59,595 nt of DNA, from the NCBI GenBank assembly GCA_938041555.1, contig CALIAC010000003.1, positions 1 through 59,595 of the forward strand, read 5' to 3'. This DNA comes from an uncultured Candidatus Saccharibacteria bacterium (GTDB lineage: Bacteria; Patescibacteriota; Saccharimonadia; Saccharimonadales; Saccharimonadaceae). Shown one piece after another: positions 34,105 through 43,115 of the stretch. Position 1 is the first letter of the stretch; each line of letters starts with the position of its first letter. The translations under genes and the position numbers were made by a program. The notes beneath the pieces were generated by a model. The model made no database searches, was not told where the DNA came from, and was given only the letters and a program-made list of their open reading frames with translations.

Positions 34105-35882
34105 GACAGCCCCAACTCCTTCAGCTGCCCAGGTTCTACCTGTGCGGGTGAGTCCATCATGACGTCGACACCGCTGCCGTTTTTGGGGAAGGCGAGGGTT
34201 TCGCGGACGTTATGCTCGCCGATTAACTCCATCAGGATGCGGTCAATACCAAAGGCGCAGCCCGCGTGTGGTGGCGCACCGTAGGTAAAGGCCCGCAGCA
34301 TAGCGCCAAACTTCTCTTCTACGTACTGCCGGCTATAGCCCAGCAGCCCGAATACTTCGTACAGCACAGCCGGGTTGTGGTTACGCACACCGCCGCTGCA
34401 GATTTCGTAGCCATTCATCACCATATCGAACTGGTCAGCCAGGATAGCTAGCTTCTCGTCATCCGACTGGGCGGCTTGCAGCGTGCTAAGCCCACCCTTT
34501 GGCATACTAAAGGGATTATGCCCAAAGTCGAGCTTGCGGGCATGCTCGTCCCACTCGTAGAATGGGAAATCGATAATCCAGGCCAGCGCCACCACCCGCG
34601 GATCCTTCAGCCCAAAGTGCTCGGCAAACTCACTACGCAGCCGCCCCAGCACGGCATTGACCACTGGGCGCCTATCAGCCCCAAAGAAGACTGCATCGCC
34701 GTCCTTGGCCCCTGTTTTGGCTTGGATGGCGGCGAGCTCGTCCTCACTCAAAAACTTAGCAATTGGGCTCTTGGCCGCGCCGTCCTGGTAGGTAATGTAG
34801 GCAAGACCACCCGCACCCTCAGCTTTGGCGATGTGGGTAAAGCCATCGATCTGCTTGCGGCTGAGCGACGCGCCGTTTTTGACGCAGATTGCCTTAATAC
34901 ATTCAGCGTTTTTGAACACGCCAAATTCGGTGTCGGCAAACACGTCCGTTAGCTCAACCAGCTCCATGCCAAAGCGCAGGTCTGGCTTGTCGCTACCGTA
35001 GGTTTCCATGGCGGTTTGGTACGGGATGCGCGGGATGGGCTGGCCATCGCCGGCCGGCAGATCACTCAGATCCAGCAGCGTCTTGCCAGCAAAATCCGTC
35101 ACCAGCTGCTGCATGAGTGGCTCCATCATCTGGCGGACTTGCTCACCATCCTCCACAAAGCTCATCTCGAGATCCAGCTGGTAAAACTCACCGTACAGGC
35201 GATCGGCGCGCGGGTCTTCGTCGCGGAAGCACGCAGCCAGCTGGTAGTAGCGCGGTACCCCACCAACCATCAGCAGCTGCTTAAACTGCTGCGGTGCTTG
35301 TGGCAGGGCGTAGAATTTACCTTCTTGCAAACGGCTGGGGATCAGGAAGTCACGTGCACCCTCGGGGCTGGAATTTGCAAGGATTGGCGTTTGGATTTCG
35401 ATAAAATCGCGCTCGTCCATATACTGGCGCATGCGGCGGTACATATCGGCGCGGCGGCGCAGCATCGTTTGCAGCTTGGGCCGGCGCAGGTCTAGGTAGC
35501 GGTAGGCAAAGCGCAGGTCTTCACCCGCTTGGTTAGTCTCGCTAAAGGGCTGGATGGGCAGCGTCTCGGCTTTGCCCAGCACCTCTAGCTCACTGACGGC
35601 TAGCTCGATGCTGCCACTGGCAATGTTGGGGTTGGCCAGACCCTCACCACGCTGGCGCACCTCGCCGCGGGCCCGCAGAACGTACTCGTCGCGGGCATGC
35701 TCTGCCAGGGCAAAGGCCGCGGTTTGCTCGGGGCTGACGACCAGCTGCACCAGGCCAGTGTGGTCGCGTAGGTCGATGAAAATCAGGCCACCATGGTCGC
35801 GCCGTGCATGCACCCAGCCGGCCACAGTGATGGTTTGGCCGGTGTAATCCGGCGTTTGGTTGGCAAGTATTCGTTGTGTCAT
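34101..35882 (-). CDS. aspS: Aspartyl-tRNA synthetase
   Basis: 593 residues, full bacterial length. It has an N-terminal OB-fold (TVAGWVHARRDHGGLIFIDL), class II motif 1, motif 2 ACFRDEDPRADR, the bacterial GAD insertion domain and motif 3 APPHAGCAFGIDRILMEL. It charges tRNA-Asp (or also tRNA-Asn, if amidation is used). TATAAT nine bases before the ATG at 35882 sets the start; a TTG seven codons upstream would read the -10 as protein. It heads an overlapping operon with a P-loop kinase and a 141-residue protein. Confidence 0.95.
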   Translation of the reverse strand: MTQRILANQTPDYTGQTITVAGWVHARRDHGGLIFIDLRDHTGLVQLVVSPEQTAAFALAEHARDEYVLRARGEVRQRGEGLANPNIASGSIELAVSELEVLGKAETLPIQPFSETNQAGEDLRFAYRYLDLRRPKLQTMLRRRADMYRRMRQYMDERDFIEIQTPILANSSPEGARDFLIPSRLQEGKFYALPQAPQQFKQLLMVGGVPRYYQLAACFRDEDPRADRLYGEFYQLDLEMSFVEDGEQVRQMMEPLMQQLVTDFAGKTLLDLSDLPAGDGQPIPRIPYQTAMETYGSDKPDLRFGMELVELTDVFADTEFGVFKNAECIKAICVKNGASLSRKQIDGFTHIAKAEGAGGLAYITYQDGAAKSPIAKFLSEDELAAIQAKTGAKDGDAVFFGADRRPVVNAVLGRLRSEFAEHFGLKDPRVVALAWIIDFPFYEWDEHARKLDFGHNPFSMPKGGLSTLQAAQSDDEKLAILADQFDMVMNGYEICSGGVRNHNPAVLYEVFGLLGYSRQYVEEKFGAMLRAFTYGAPPHAGCAFGIDRILMELIGEHNVRETLAFPKNGSGVDVMMDSPAQVEPGQLKELGLS

Positions 35883-35905
35883 ATCTGTTAGATTATACCA
35901 CAATT

Positions 35906-36928
35906 TCAGGTATCATTCTGCTCGCCCATAGGGAGGGCGCGCGGCTGCGTGGGCTCGGGCAAGGCCACTGGCTGGCTATATACCTCGTCATCATCTGCTG
36001 TGGGAGCATGGCCAAGCAGCGCCTCGATACAATCATCCAGCGTCACCATCCCCACCGTCTCACGATACGTATTGACGACAATGAAGACCTGTTGGCGCGT
36101 CTTGATAAACGCACCTAAGGCTTGCTCGAGCGACTGCGCCCCATCGATGTAGTACACATTTGGATCCATCACCGTTTGCACTTGAGCCGACACTGCTTCC
36201 TTGAGCGACATAAAATCGCGGGTATGTAGCACGCCAATAATGTGGTCAATGTCACCATCTACCACTGGGAAGCGGCTATGCCCTGTGCGGTGCAATTCAT
36301 CAAGCAACAGCGGCCCCACCATGGCGTCTTGCTCAACTGTCTTGATAGCATTGCGCGGCACCATGACTGTTTCGACTGTCTTACGCGCAAAGGTCAAGCT
36401 TCCCAGTGCTTGCTCGCGCTCCACTGGCGGCAAGACTGATGGCCGGGCATGGCGCACCAGATGTTCAAGTTCAGCCCGCGACCCCAGACGAAGGTTTGTC
36501 TCTACTGGCGGCACAAATGAACGGACAATGCGCACTACTCGTGGGAACCGCCCAGCAAAGCTCACGAAGCTCGGCTCAACTGCATTGTAGAGGCGCTGGG
36601 CAATCGCATGCACCCAGCCAATCCGCCCTACACCACCATGGAGCAGCGCCACCGCGAGTGCAACCAGCACACCACCACCAAAGTCGAATGCGCCAATGCT
36701 CGCCATCACCATCAGCACCAGCAATAGCGCCACCACGCAGCGCTGGAGCGAGACGAGATCATCATAGACAGCAATGCGCCGCAGCTGGTGGATCGCTGTG
36801 CGATTATTCTGCTGGCGACGGCGCTCGAGCTCGTATTGGCTCACCGGCGGTATATCGGGCCATGCACTACCAGCCAGAATGAGGGCAACCACAAAGATAC
36901 CAAAGATGATGATCATGAGCATTTCCAT
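35906..36928 (-). CDS. CBS-pair membrane protein (CNNM/CorC-like), reduced
   Basis: 340 residues. Two or three N-terminal membrane segments (MLMIIIFGIFVVALILAGSA, CVVALLLVLMVMASIGAF, VLVALAVALLHGGVG), then a linker with LGSLTFARKTVETVMVPRNA, a tandem CBS pair (SRFPVVDGDIDHIIGVLH and QQVFIVVNTYRETVGMVTLD) and a disordered end. The order resembles CNNM/HlyC-CorC magnesium-transport proteins, but the C-terminal CorC_HlyC domain is missing. TACAAT six bases before the ATG. Its stop is 24 bases from the aspS start. Confidence 0.8.
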   Translation of the reverse strand: MEMLMIIIFGIFVVALILAGSAWPDIPPVSQYELERRRQQNNRTAIHQLRRIAVYDDLVSLQRCVVALLLVLMVMASIGAFDFGGGVLVALAVALLHGGVGRIGWVHAIAQRLYNAVEPSFVSFAGRFPRVVRIVRSFVPPVETNLRLGSRAELEHLVRHARPSVLPPVEREQALGSLTFARKTVETVMVPRNAIKTVEQDAMVGPLLLDELHRTGHSRFPVVDGDIDHIIGVLHTRDFMSLKEAVSAQVQTVMDPNVYYIDGAQSLEQALGAFIKTRQQVFIVVNTYRETVGMVTLDDCIEALLGHAPTADDDEVYSQPVALPEPTQPRALPMGEQNDT

Positions 36929-37017
36929 GCCATCATTGTAGCGCACTCCCCTGATCGGCTCAATGCTTTAGCCCTGCGCAGCACCTCTGTCAGCTTGATT
37001 CGGCCACTCGAGCACGA

Positions 37018-37052
37018 TATAATATGCAAGAATAAGGAGGAATGTTTCGTTT
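37018..37052 (+). promoter_or_regulatory. Leader with tiny upstream ORF before the DsbA-like gene
   Basis: A TATAAT (starting near 37018) precedes a leader with a GGAGG SD. The first ATG after it (37040) opens a four-codon frame MFRL whose TGA overlaps the ATG of the main gene as ATGA; the main ATG is 13 bases from the SD. Confidence 0.4.
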
Positions 37053-37820
37053 ATGACAAAAAAATCATGGCTGATCTTTGCAGTGCTCTGCCTCGCAATC
37101 TTAGGTGGGCTCGTGTGGCTGTCGCGCCAAGGTGAGTCGATCAATCTGTCGGGCGTCGACCCATTGCAGACACAAAGCGCCAGTAGCCAAAATGGCGACA
37201 TCGCCGACCATACCCACGGGAGCAAATCACCCAAGGTAACAATCATCGAATATGGAGACTTCCAGTGCCCTGGCTGTTCGCAGGCCTCGCCTGCACTCAA
37301 GGCAGTTACTGAGAAATACAAAGATCACGTGCAGCTCATCTTCCGCAACAACCCTCTCTCGTCCATCCACCCCAACGCACTCGCGGCAGCAGCTGCCGCC
37401 GAATCAGCTGGCTTCCAAGGCAAATATTGGGAAATGCACGATAAGCTTTACACTGAGCAAAATTCATGGCAGTCGCTCGATGGCACAGAGCGCACCAACT
37501 ACTTCGCCACCACTGCGCAGGGACTTGGCCTTGATGTCAACCGCTTCAAGACCGACCTTGCCGAGGCCGACCGTTCAGGTGCCCGGATTAAGAAAAAGAT
37601 CACCTTCGATAAATCCCTGGCTGGTGCTCAAAATGCCGCCAGCGCCACACCAGCTATTCTCGTCAATGGCAAGAATGTGACCAATCAATACGTCAAGGAC
37701 GGCAAGCTTACCACCTCAGGCAGCTCAGATGCGCGCCAAGTGTGGGCTGACGCCGATGCCTTTGGCAAGCTCGTCATCGAGCCAGCCCTCAAAGAAAAGG
37801 GTGTCTCCTTGCCACAATAA
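37053..37820 (+). CDS. DsbA-like thioredoxin-fold protein, membrane-anchored
   Basis: 255 residues. An N-terminal anchor (WLIFAVLCLAILGGLVWLS) is followed by a thioredoxin fold with GDFQCPGCSQASP (the CPGC redox pair) and a late cis-Pro region ASATPAILVNGKNV. It resembles DsbA/BdbD-type oxidoreductases that make or isomerise disulfides in exported proteins, and could serve the secreted proteins with paired cysteines in this window (inference). No DsbB/VKOR partner lies near. Confidence 0.87.
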   Translation: MTKKSWLIFAVLCLAILGGLVWLSRQGESINLSGVDPLQTQSASSQNGDIADHTHGSKSPKVTIIEYGDFQCPGCSQASPALKAVTEKYKDHVQLIFRNNPLSSIHPNALAAAAAAESAGFQGKYWEMHDKLYTEQNSWQSLDGTERTNYFATTAQGLGLDVNRFKTDLAEADRSGARIKKKITFDKSLAGAQNAASATPAILVNGKNVTNQYVKDGKLTTSGSSDARQVWADADAFGKLVIEPALKEKGVSLPQ

Positions 37821-37848
37821 TCACAATAATCCTTACTCCAGTAAGCCA

Positions 37849-37876
37849 AAAACCACCTCATATCAGAGGTGGTTTT
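37849..37876. terminator. Bidirectional terminator
   Basis: AAAACCACCTC (37849-37859) pairs with GAGGTGGTTTT (37866-37876), between convergent genes. Confidence 0.8.
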
Positions 37877-37886
37877 ATTATTAGTA

Positions 37887-38270
37887 TTAGGTATTCTTGG
37901 TCGTATCTTGCGTGTTTTGTTGGGTGGTGCCTTGCTGGGTTTGCGTGGTGGTATTTGCTCCATTTGACGGTGCGCCTGGCTGAGCACCACTGCCCGCCGA
38001 CTGCCCTGTTTGGCCTGGTGGCGACATGTTTCCCTGGCTGGTTTGACCACCTATCATACCATGGCCACCAGGGCCACGTTGGCTCGATGTGCTGCGGCTA
38101 TTGACCTGCATACCACCAAGAAATCCAAGCGCTGCCGCCACGATCACGCCACCGATCACTGCCGCGATCAAACCAGGGTTAACCACGCCTTTGGTCTGCA
38201 CTTGCGTGGATGATGAAGATGTCGGCGACGCACTACGCTTCTCCGCTGCAAAGCCATCTTCTATTCTCAT
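37887..38270 (-). CDS. Single-pass membrane protein with low-complexity Gly/Gln/Thr tail
   Basis: 127 residues from the ATG at 38270 (SD AAGGAG). A Ser-rich cytoplasmic N-terminus, a membrane segment PGLIAAVIGGVIVAAALGFL (about 40-58), then an outside tail rich in Gly, Ser, Gln and Thr ending in NTQDTTKNT. The tail has no fold signature. It lies downstream of the decayed histidine kinase gene, and may once have belonged to the same two-component locus. The family is not recognised. Confidence 0.6.
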   Translation of the reverse strand: MRIEDGFAAEKRSASPTSSSSTQVQTKGVVNPGLIAAVIGGVIVAAALGFLGGMQVNSRSTSSQRGPGGHGMIGGQTSQGNMSPPGQTGQSAGSGAQPGAPSNGANTTTQTQQGTTQQNTQDTTKNT

Positions 38271-38528
38271 ACATACTCCTTTCGTTGTTATGGTTCGAGT
38301 ATAGGGAATGGGCATTAAAAGAAGCTTAAAGTGAAATCTTGCAAAGCCGTCGCTAGCAACTAGTAATGGCCTGAGTAAGCCGTTTAACTCTGCCGAAGAA
38401 TTTTTAGCTGATCTCAAAAAGTAATACAACTCATATACCCTTACTACCAGCTAATCCAAGCCCCGTTTGATACGCGCCTTTGCTTATTTATCAAGCATCC
38501 GCTCTTTATTTCTACAGAACGTTATCTA

Positions 38529-39286
38529 CTACGTACTCTGCCTGCCCACAAGGCGCAAGCTCACCGTAAAGGTCGTGCCACTACCAGGTGTACTGTCGAC
38601 AGTAATTTTGCCGCCATGCTCGGTGATGATCTGCTGGGCAATCGCAAGCCCAAGGCCATAGCCCTGGCCTAGGCCACCAGTGCGAGCTTGGTCAGCTCGG
38701 TAGAAGCGCTGGAATATCTGACGCTGCGTGGCGGCATCCATCCCGATGCCTTGGTCAATGATCTGCACCCGAGCCCAGCGATTGGTATTCTCAGCGGTGA
38801 TGGTAATGGTGGTATGCTCTGGGCTGTATTTGATGGCATTGTCGAGCAAAATAGTAAGGAGCTGAACAAGACGCTGCTGATGAGCCCGCACCATCAAAGG
38901 TGGTGTGGTGTCATCAATGGCAATCGACTTCGCTTGGGCAGGTGCCACCACTAAGTTCATCGCTTCGCTCACCACAGTTTGTAAAGCAACTGGCTGCAGC
39001 TGCACCACCGAGCGGTCGTGCCGAAGCAAGCCAAGCATTGTATTGGCTAGCGTTTGCAACCGCGTCGCATCGGTCACATTCGCTTCTATGACGGTGCGAG
39101 CCTCGGCAAGGGTGAGCTTGGGGTTGCGCAACGCTACTTCGTTCGCAGTACGCAGCGCGGTCAGCGGCGTGCGCAGCTCATGACTGCATCACTAACGAAC
39201 TGCGTCTGAGCGTGCATGTTGGCGCGGATCGGCCGCAGGGTGTGCTCCGCGAGGAGATAGCCCACCACACTGCCAATCACCAGTCG
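38529..39286 (-). pseudogene. Histidine kinase remnant: frameshift at the H-box, N-terminus lost
   Basis: The C-terminal frame (38529-39131 and beyond) encodes LRTPLTALRTANEVALRNPK, a DHp region, DNAIKYSPEHTTI (N box), DQGIGM (G1), FQRFYRADQA (F box), GLGQGYGLGLAIA (G2) and GSGTTFTVSL: a complete HATPase domain. The H-box Asp-Ala-Ser-His is broken: after GTT AGT GAT GCA one base is missing before CAT GAG CTG (between 39184 and 39185). In the other frame the sense continues upstream as VIGSVVGYLLAEHTLRPIRA, MHAQTQFVSDA, the end of a membrane segment and HAMP-like linker, then meets a TGA at 39287-39289. The sensor half is gone. Two separate lesions argue for real decay. Downstream of the winged-helix fusion point. 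Confidence 0.8.
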
Positions 39287-39458
39287 TCATCTTGACTGTA
39301 ATAAGCCCTTTGTTCTTGAGGTGAGTGAACTGTGCCATTAGCTTTGGGCAGCTCATGCGCAGGCTCTGCTCTAGGCTGATCACATCATCTTCGCCATGCT
39401 CGTTGATCTGCTGCAAAATAAGCGCTTCGTCTGTGGTGAGAGTTGGTTGCTGTGCCAT
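39192..39458 (-). CDS. Small winged-helix-like protein with a chimeric C-terminus
   Basis: 88 residues from the ATG at 39458 (SD AAGGAG). Residues 1-62 look like a small winged helix (LTTDEALILQQINEHGEDD, LRMSCPKLMAQFTHLKNKGL, then TVKMTTGDW). After Trp62 the frame enters the histidine-kinase sequence out of phase and ends in a nonsense-like tail (PRGAHPAADPRQHARSDAVR), so the gene's own 3' end was lost in the same deletion that removed the kinase N-terminus. Confidence 0.55.
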   Translation of the reverse strand: MAQQPTLTTDEALILQQINEHGEDDVISLEQSLRMSCPKLMAQFTHLKNKGLITVKMTTGDWQCGGLSPRGAHPAADPRQHARSDAVR

Positions 39459-39719
39459 TGTCGTATACTCCTTGTTTATAGTTGTATCTGTAGTATGCAC
39501 GACATGGCTTAGGGCTATCTTAAAACATCGCTTTTTACCAATTTTCTTCGCATGTCTGCATCAATCTCCGCTCCACTCTTCATGTCTCCTTGAGCTCCTT
39601 TTGTCTTCACTTATTTCACTCTAGAGTTAGAGGGCCGTTGTCTTGAGTATATACTCTTAGTTAGTTCCGGTCTGCTCATTATTTACCCCTGTTCATTACT
39701 CTTATGCTATACTAATCAT

Positions 39720-40220
39720 ATGAATCCGCTTGCGATGATTGCCTACCAAACCAAAGACTATCCACGCTTGCCCAATGGAAGGATCGACTACACTAGTCAG
39801 CCTATCTGCTTTGTCTTTAATTGCGTGGTATGCTATGGTGATGAGATTTTGCTAGCCCGGCGGAGCCAGCAAGAGGTTGAGCAGCCACGTATGCTCAATG
39901 GCGTCTCTGGCTTCATCGACCGAACCGATACGAGCATTACGGTACTAGCTGGGCAAGAACTGGCCGAGGAGCTAGGCATTGACCCGCGAGATACGACTAT
40001 CGTGGCGGCGCAGCAGCCCCTGATGCAGATTGACGCAGCGCATAGCCGTCAGTGGTATGTGTATCCGGTGCTCGTTGAATGTGCACAGCGCATAACGCCT
40101 CGGCTTAATGCCGAAAATAGCGCAGCAGCGTGGTATCCACTCACCGAGATCGATGCTCTGCCGCTGCTACCGTTTTATCATGAGACGCTTCGCGCTGGCC
40201 TGGCAATGCGCCACAAGTAG
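39720..40220 (+). CDS. Nudix hydrolase with altered box
   Basis: 166 residues. The fold starts with QPICFVFNCVVCYGDEILLA; the box reads GVSGFIDRTDTSITVLAGQE followed by LAEELGI: the usual Arg of REUXEE is Gln, but the metal-binding pair AEE is kept. It resembles Nudix proteins acting on NUDIX-like dinucleotides or on isoprenoid diphosphates; the substrate is unknown. TATACT six bases before the ATG, so leaderless. A minus-strand glycosyltransferase remnant runs convergently into its end. Confidence 0.75.
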   Translation: MNPLAMIAYQTKDYPRLPNGRIDYTSQPICFVFNCVVCYGDEILLARRSQQEVEQPRMLNGVSGFIDRTDTSITVLAGQELAEELGIDPRDTTIVAAQQPLMQIDAAHSRQWYVYPVLVECAQRITPRLNAENSAAAWYPLTEIDALPLLPFYHETLRAGLAMRHK

Positions 40221-40254
40221 GCTTTGCGTTAGTTGAGATAAAAGAAATAATAGA

Positions 40255-40277
40255 GAGCCAGCCCCAAAGGCTGGCTC
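40255..40277 (-). terminator. Terminator in the glycosyltransferase remnant
   Basis: GAGCCAGCC (40255-40263) pairs with GGCTGGCTC (40269-40277), T-rich on the minus strand. Confidence 0.65.
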
Positions 40278-40748
40278 CTCATGGATGGTATAGCCAGCGT
40301 ACTCTGCCTTGACGAGTAGCTCGGTATCAAAAAACCAGCCAGTATCCTTGATGCGAGGCAGAATCTTGCGTGCCGCATCGCGCCGAATCGCCTTGAAACC
40401 GCACTGGGCATCGACAAATTTCGTCTTCATCGTTCGGCGAATAATCCAGTTGTAGCAGCGCGAAATCACATCACGCTTGAAGCCGCGGGTTGTGCGCGAC
40501 TGCTTCATCAGGCGCGAGCCCGTCACCACAGCTGCCTCACCCATAATCAGCGGGGTGATCATCGGCACGAAGCTGTCTAAATTGGTGGAGAGGTCGATAT
40601 CCATATAGGCCAGAATATCGGCCGAGCTCTGTAGCCAAGCCTGCTTGAGAGCCCGGCCACGGCCTTTCTCGGCAAGCTGAGTGAGCTGTACCTCGGGGTA
40701 GCGCAGCGCCAATTGGTGCGCCGCCTCTGCTGAGGCGCCCTGCTCGTA
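40278..40748 (-). pseudogene. Glycosyltransferase family 2 remnant (polyprenyl-phosphate type)
   Basis: The frame shows the central part of a GT2 enzyme: AEKGRGRALKQAWLQSSADI, YMDIDLSTNLDSF (DXD region), VTGSRLMKQSRTTRGFKRDV, SRCYNWIIRRTMKTKFVDAQ, CGFKAIRRDAARK and GWFFDTELLVKAEYAGYTIH. The N-terminal VSVIIPAYNE part is absent: a TGA (40751-40749) lies just upstream of AEAAHQLALRYPEV. At the other end sense stops after IHEEP, and the frame runs through a terminator hairpin into the antisense of the Nudix gene (stop at 40167). It is broken at both ends and cannot be active. Confidence 0.75.
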
Positions 40749-40815
40749 TCAGCCCATTTATTATTTCTTGCTGTCTTATTCTTCCTCTAGGAAATTATAA
40801 AAGCTAGTATGCTAC

Positions 40816-41301
40816 CTAACTAATATTGAGAAAGTAGCCCAAACCATCTAGTCTACCACCGAGTGAATGGCCGGTGAAGCTCTTGGTGCCTACATGAGCA
40901 CCACCACCAACTTTCTTGAACGTCTCGGTATAGAAGGTGTAGGCGTCGTGGAATTGGTTCAGCCCATCCTGTACAAAAACATTCCCACTCGATGCAATCG
41001 CAAGATCCGACTCAATATCTTTCATCGCTTCCCAGATATTTTTATCAATATCTGTCCCGCGGTAGGCAAAGACAATGTCCTTGGTGGCTGGATCTTGCAC
41101 AGCAATAGCCGACATGCCAGATGAAGTGGTTGTAGTGTTGATGAGGTGCCAGGATGCGAGGGAGGAGAGAGGTTTAAGTTCAAGACGGTTGTTTCTAGGT
41201 ACTTTCTTAATAATTTCTTTTAAAGATTTGTTGATATCATTATCAGAAAACGGCTCATATGCCAATGAGCTCAAAGTTAAAAACTGTTCGTCTTTTACCA
41301 T
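40816..41301 (-). pseudogene. Lipase-like protein truncated at the nucleophile elbow
   Basis: 161 residues. The frame matches class 3 lipase / Mbeg1-like (DUF2974) proteins: SSLASWHL, MSAIAVQDPATKDIVFAYRG (oxyanion region), QFHDAYTFYTETFKKVGG, then TGHSLGG and only RLDGLGYFLNIS before the stop. The catalytic Asp and His that follow the serine in this family are therefore missing, so the protein is unlikely to be active unless a separate fragment supplies them; none follows. SD AAGGA; it begins two bases after the stop of the last of four paralogous membrane genes, which precede it in one direction. It may be the ruined effector of that locus. Confidence 0.65.
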
Positions 41302-41303
41302 TA

Positions 41304-42065
41304 CTATATCCTTCCCTTACTCTTTTTAAAGCAATCCTTGGAAGTTTCTTGCGCCATTTTCTCGCTTATACCTCCATACTCCTGACAAATATATTGCACA
41401 TCTTCAGTTCTACTATTTACAACATATCTCACAGCATAACTTTTCGGGTTTTTTGATTGGGCATACTCCATAAGTTTTCTTACGTTTTGGACATCTTCTT
41501 CTTTTACCTGATCCCCTACTACAACAATAGATACTTCATATATAATATGATCCCCATACTTCCGCAACATCTCAACAAAAGCTGGCGTGCCCTGTATCTC
41601 ATCAGCTACGTCAGGAGCAATTGTAATATCTGGCATATATTTTACTGCAGGTATAGACAACTTTTTAACCATCTTAGTAAGATCTTTTTCTTCCTGCTCA
41701 TTGTAAAGTGCTGAGAGGTAGTTATCACGGTAGAGCCGGTGATCTTTCTCTAAAACACGAAAGGTATAAGAGCTACCCTCTCTATGTGCATCTGCAACTT
41801 TGCCACCCCTTCTTGCAAATCCACCTCCTTCAATTCGATAGTTCTTGATAATAAAGTGCTGGTGATATTTTTTCTCTAGGTAGGCGTGCATTTCAGTCTG
41901 AGCTTGATGAGCCTCTACAAGATACTTGATATGAAATATACCGATCAATGTACCAATTAATAGAAGCATGACGCATGTCGGAATAATGATAACGCGGAGG
42001 ATACCACGAAAAAGAATGGTGCGGAAGCTTAGCCTATTATTCTCGTTTGGTTCTTTCTTGTGCAT
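41304..42065 (-). CDS. Anchored external protein, paralogue D of the four-gene array
   Basis: 253 residues from the ATG at 42065 (a GTG at 42080 is possible). Lys/Asn/Glu-rich N-terminus, then RTILFRGILRVIIIPTCVML as a single membrane segment, then an external domain: MHAYLEKKYHQHFIIKNYRI, GGGFARRGGKVADAH, YTFRVLEKDH, and a C-terminal half with VVNSRTEDVQYICQEYGG. The blocks match the other three copies, although this one has lost the conserved GLGVEG. It begins two bases after paralogue C and ends directly before the lipase fragment, so C, D and the lipase fragment share a transcript. Family unknown. Confidence 0.7.
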   Translation of the reverse strand: MHKKEPNENNRLSFRTILFRGILRVIIIPTCVMLLLIGTLIGIFHIKYLVEAHQAQTEMHAYLEKKYHQHFIIKNYRIEGGGFARRGGKVADAHREGSSYTFRVLEKDHRLYRDNYLSALYNEQEEKDLTKMVKKLSIPAVKYMPDITIAPDVADEIQGTPAFVEMLRKYGDHIIYEVSIVVVGDQVKEEDVQNVRKLMEYAQSKNPKSYAVRYVVNSRTEDVQYICQEYGGISEKMAQETSKDCFKKSKGRI

Positions 42066-42083
42066 GTTTTCTGTCCCCACCCC

Positions 42084-42824
42084 TTATTTTCTAAAGCATT
42101 CATTGGCTTGTTTTTCATCTAATAGACGCGTACCTTCTACCTGTATATTGCACACTATGTCTGCGTCCATCTTCGTATCATGTATGCCGTAATGTATAAT
42201 ACGGTAGCCAACTTTTTGCTGATTAATATATCTAATAAGGCTTATGAGATAGTACCGATCCCGGTTATCGACAGCCAATTGATTTGTATTACGATTAACA
42301 CTTATTATGTAGTGAATATCTTTTCCATAAGACGCTATCGCTTCTTCGTATGTTTTAGGTGTACCGCTCAGCGACTGTGCTGTATTGTCTGCAAGATTGA
42401 CAGTGATGTCGGTCTGCGCCCACGAGTTATTTATGATATGATCCTTTATTAACTTATCATTCTGAGAGCGGGACCATATTACGCCTGGATAGTTATCTTG
42501 ATTGCCATTCGATGAGGTGTTTACAGAAAATCGTATATGAGGATCTCGTATAGGGTAAGCATTGGCAGCTAGTACTCCCTCTACGCCGAGGCCACTGCTC
42601 TTCCGCTCTGGTTTTTCAACGATGAATTCCTCATTATATTTGTTTTGTAAATAAGTTTTCATTGCTGCTTGAGCTTGACTCGCCTCAATATCGGCCTTGA
42701 GATAGAATCCACCAACAAGGAGAAACGTAACAGCTGTTGGAATAATGATGACATAGAGAATACCACGGAGAAGAATGGTACGGAAGCTTAGTTTGGTGTT
42801 ATTATTTAGTTCCTTCTTGGGCAT
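42084..42824 (-). CDS. Anchored external protein, paralogue C of the four-gene array
   Basis: 246 residues from the ATG at 42824 with SD GGGAG. N-terminus KKELNNNTKLSFRTILLRGI, membrane segment LYVIIIPTAVTFLLVGGFYL, then the external signature YLQNKYNEEFIVEKPERKSS, GLGVEGVLAANAYPIRDPHI, and PGVIWSRSQNDKLIK. The C-terminal half resembles that of paralogue A only loosely. TATAAT (42871-42866) upstream indicates its own promoter. One conserved Cys (ADIVCNIQVEG) near the end. Confidence 0.75.
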   Translation of the reverse strand: MPKKELNNNTKLSFRTILLRGILYVIIIPTAVTFLLVGGFYLKADIEASQAQAAMKTYLQNKYNEEFIVEKPERKSSGLGVEGVLAANAYPIRDPHIRFSVNTSSNGNQDNYPGVIWSRSQNDKLIKDHIINNSWAQTDITVNLADNTAQSLSGTPKTYEEAIASYGKDIHYIISVNRNTNQLAVDNRDRYYLISLIRYINQQKVGYRIIHYGIHDTKMDADIVCNIQVEGTRLLDEKQANECFRK

Positions 42825-43115
42825 ATTCTCTTCTCCCAACAACCCCTATTTTTGGCTACGCGACTATTATAGCACAAATGCAGAACTATTGAGTTATTCT
42901 TCTTATTCTGCAAGCTGTAGCTTTGATGAGCTGTCAAGGTATGAGAGAGGAGAGAAGTTTGCATTCGAGAGAAATAGATCAATCGTTATGGCGATAATTG
43001 TCAATTTTTCCCTGTTTTATGAGCGCCTCAATGGTGGCTTCTCGCTACTAGAGGCAAAACTGCTCAGGGATGTATTATTAAGATAATATGCTTAATGCCA
43101 AGCATTGTTCTCTTT

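Noticed and set aside
35883..35903. TTG start seven codons before the aspS ATG
   Set aside because: It would place the TATAAT box inside the coding sequence.
38529..39131. Calling the 200-residue HATPase frame as an intact gene
   Set aside because: Family sense clearly continues upstream of its first Met in the same and then another frame, so it is a fragment of a broken kinase.
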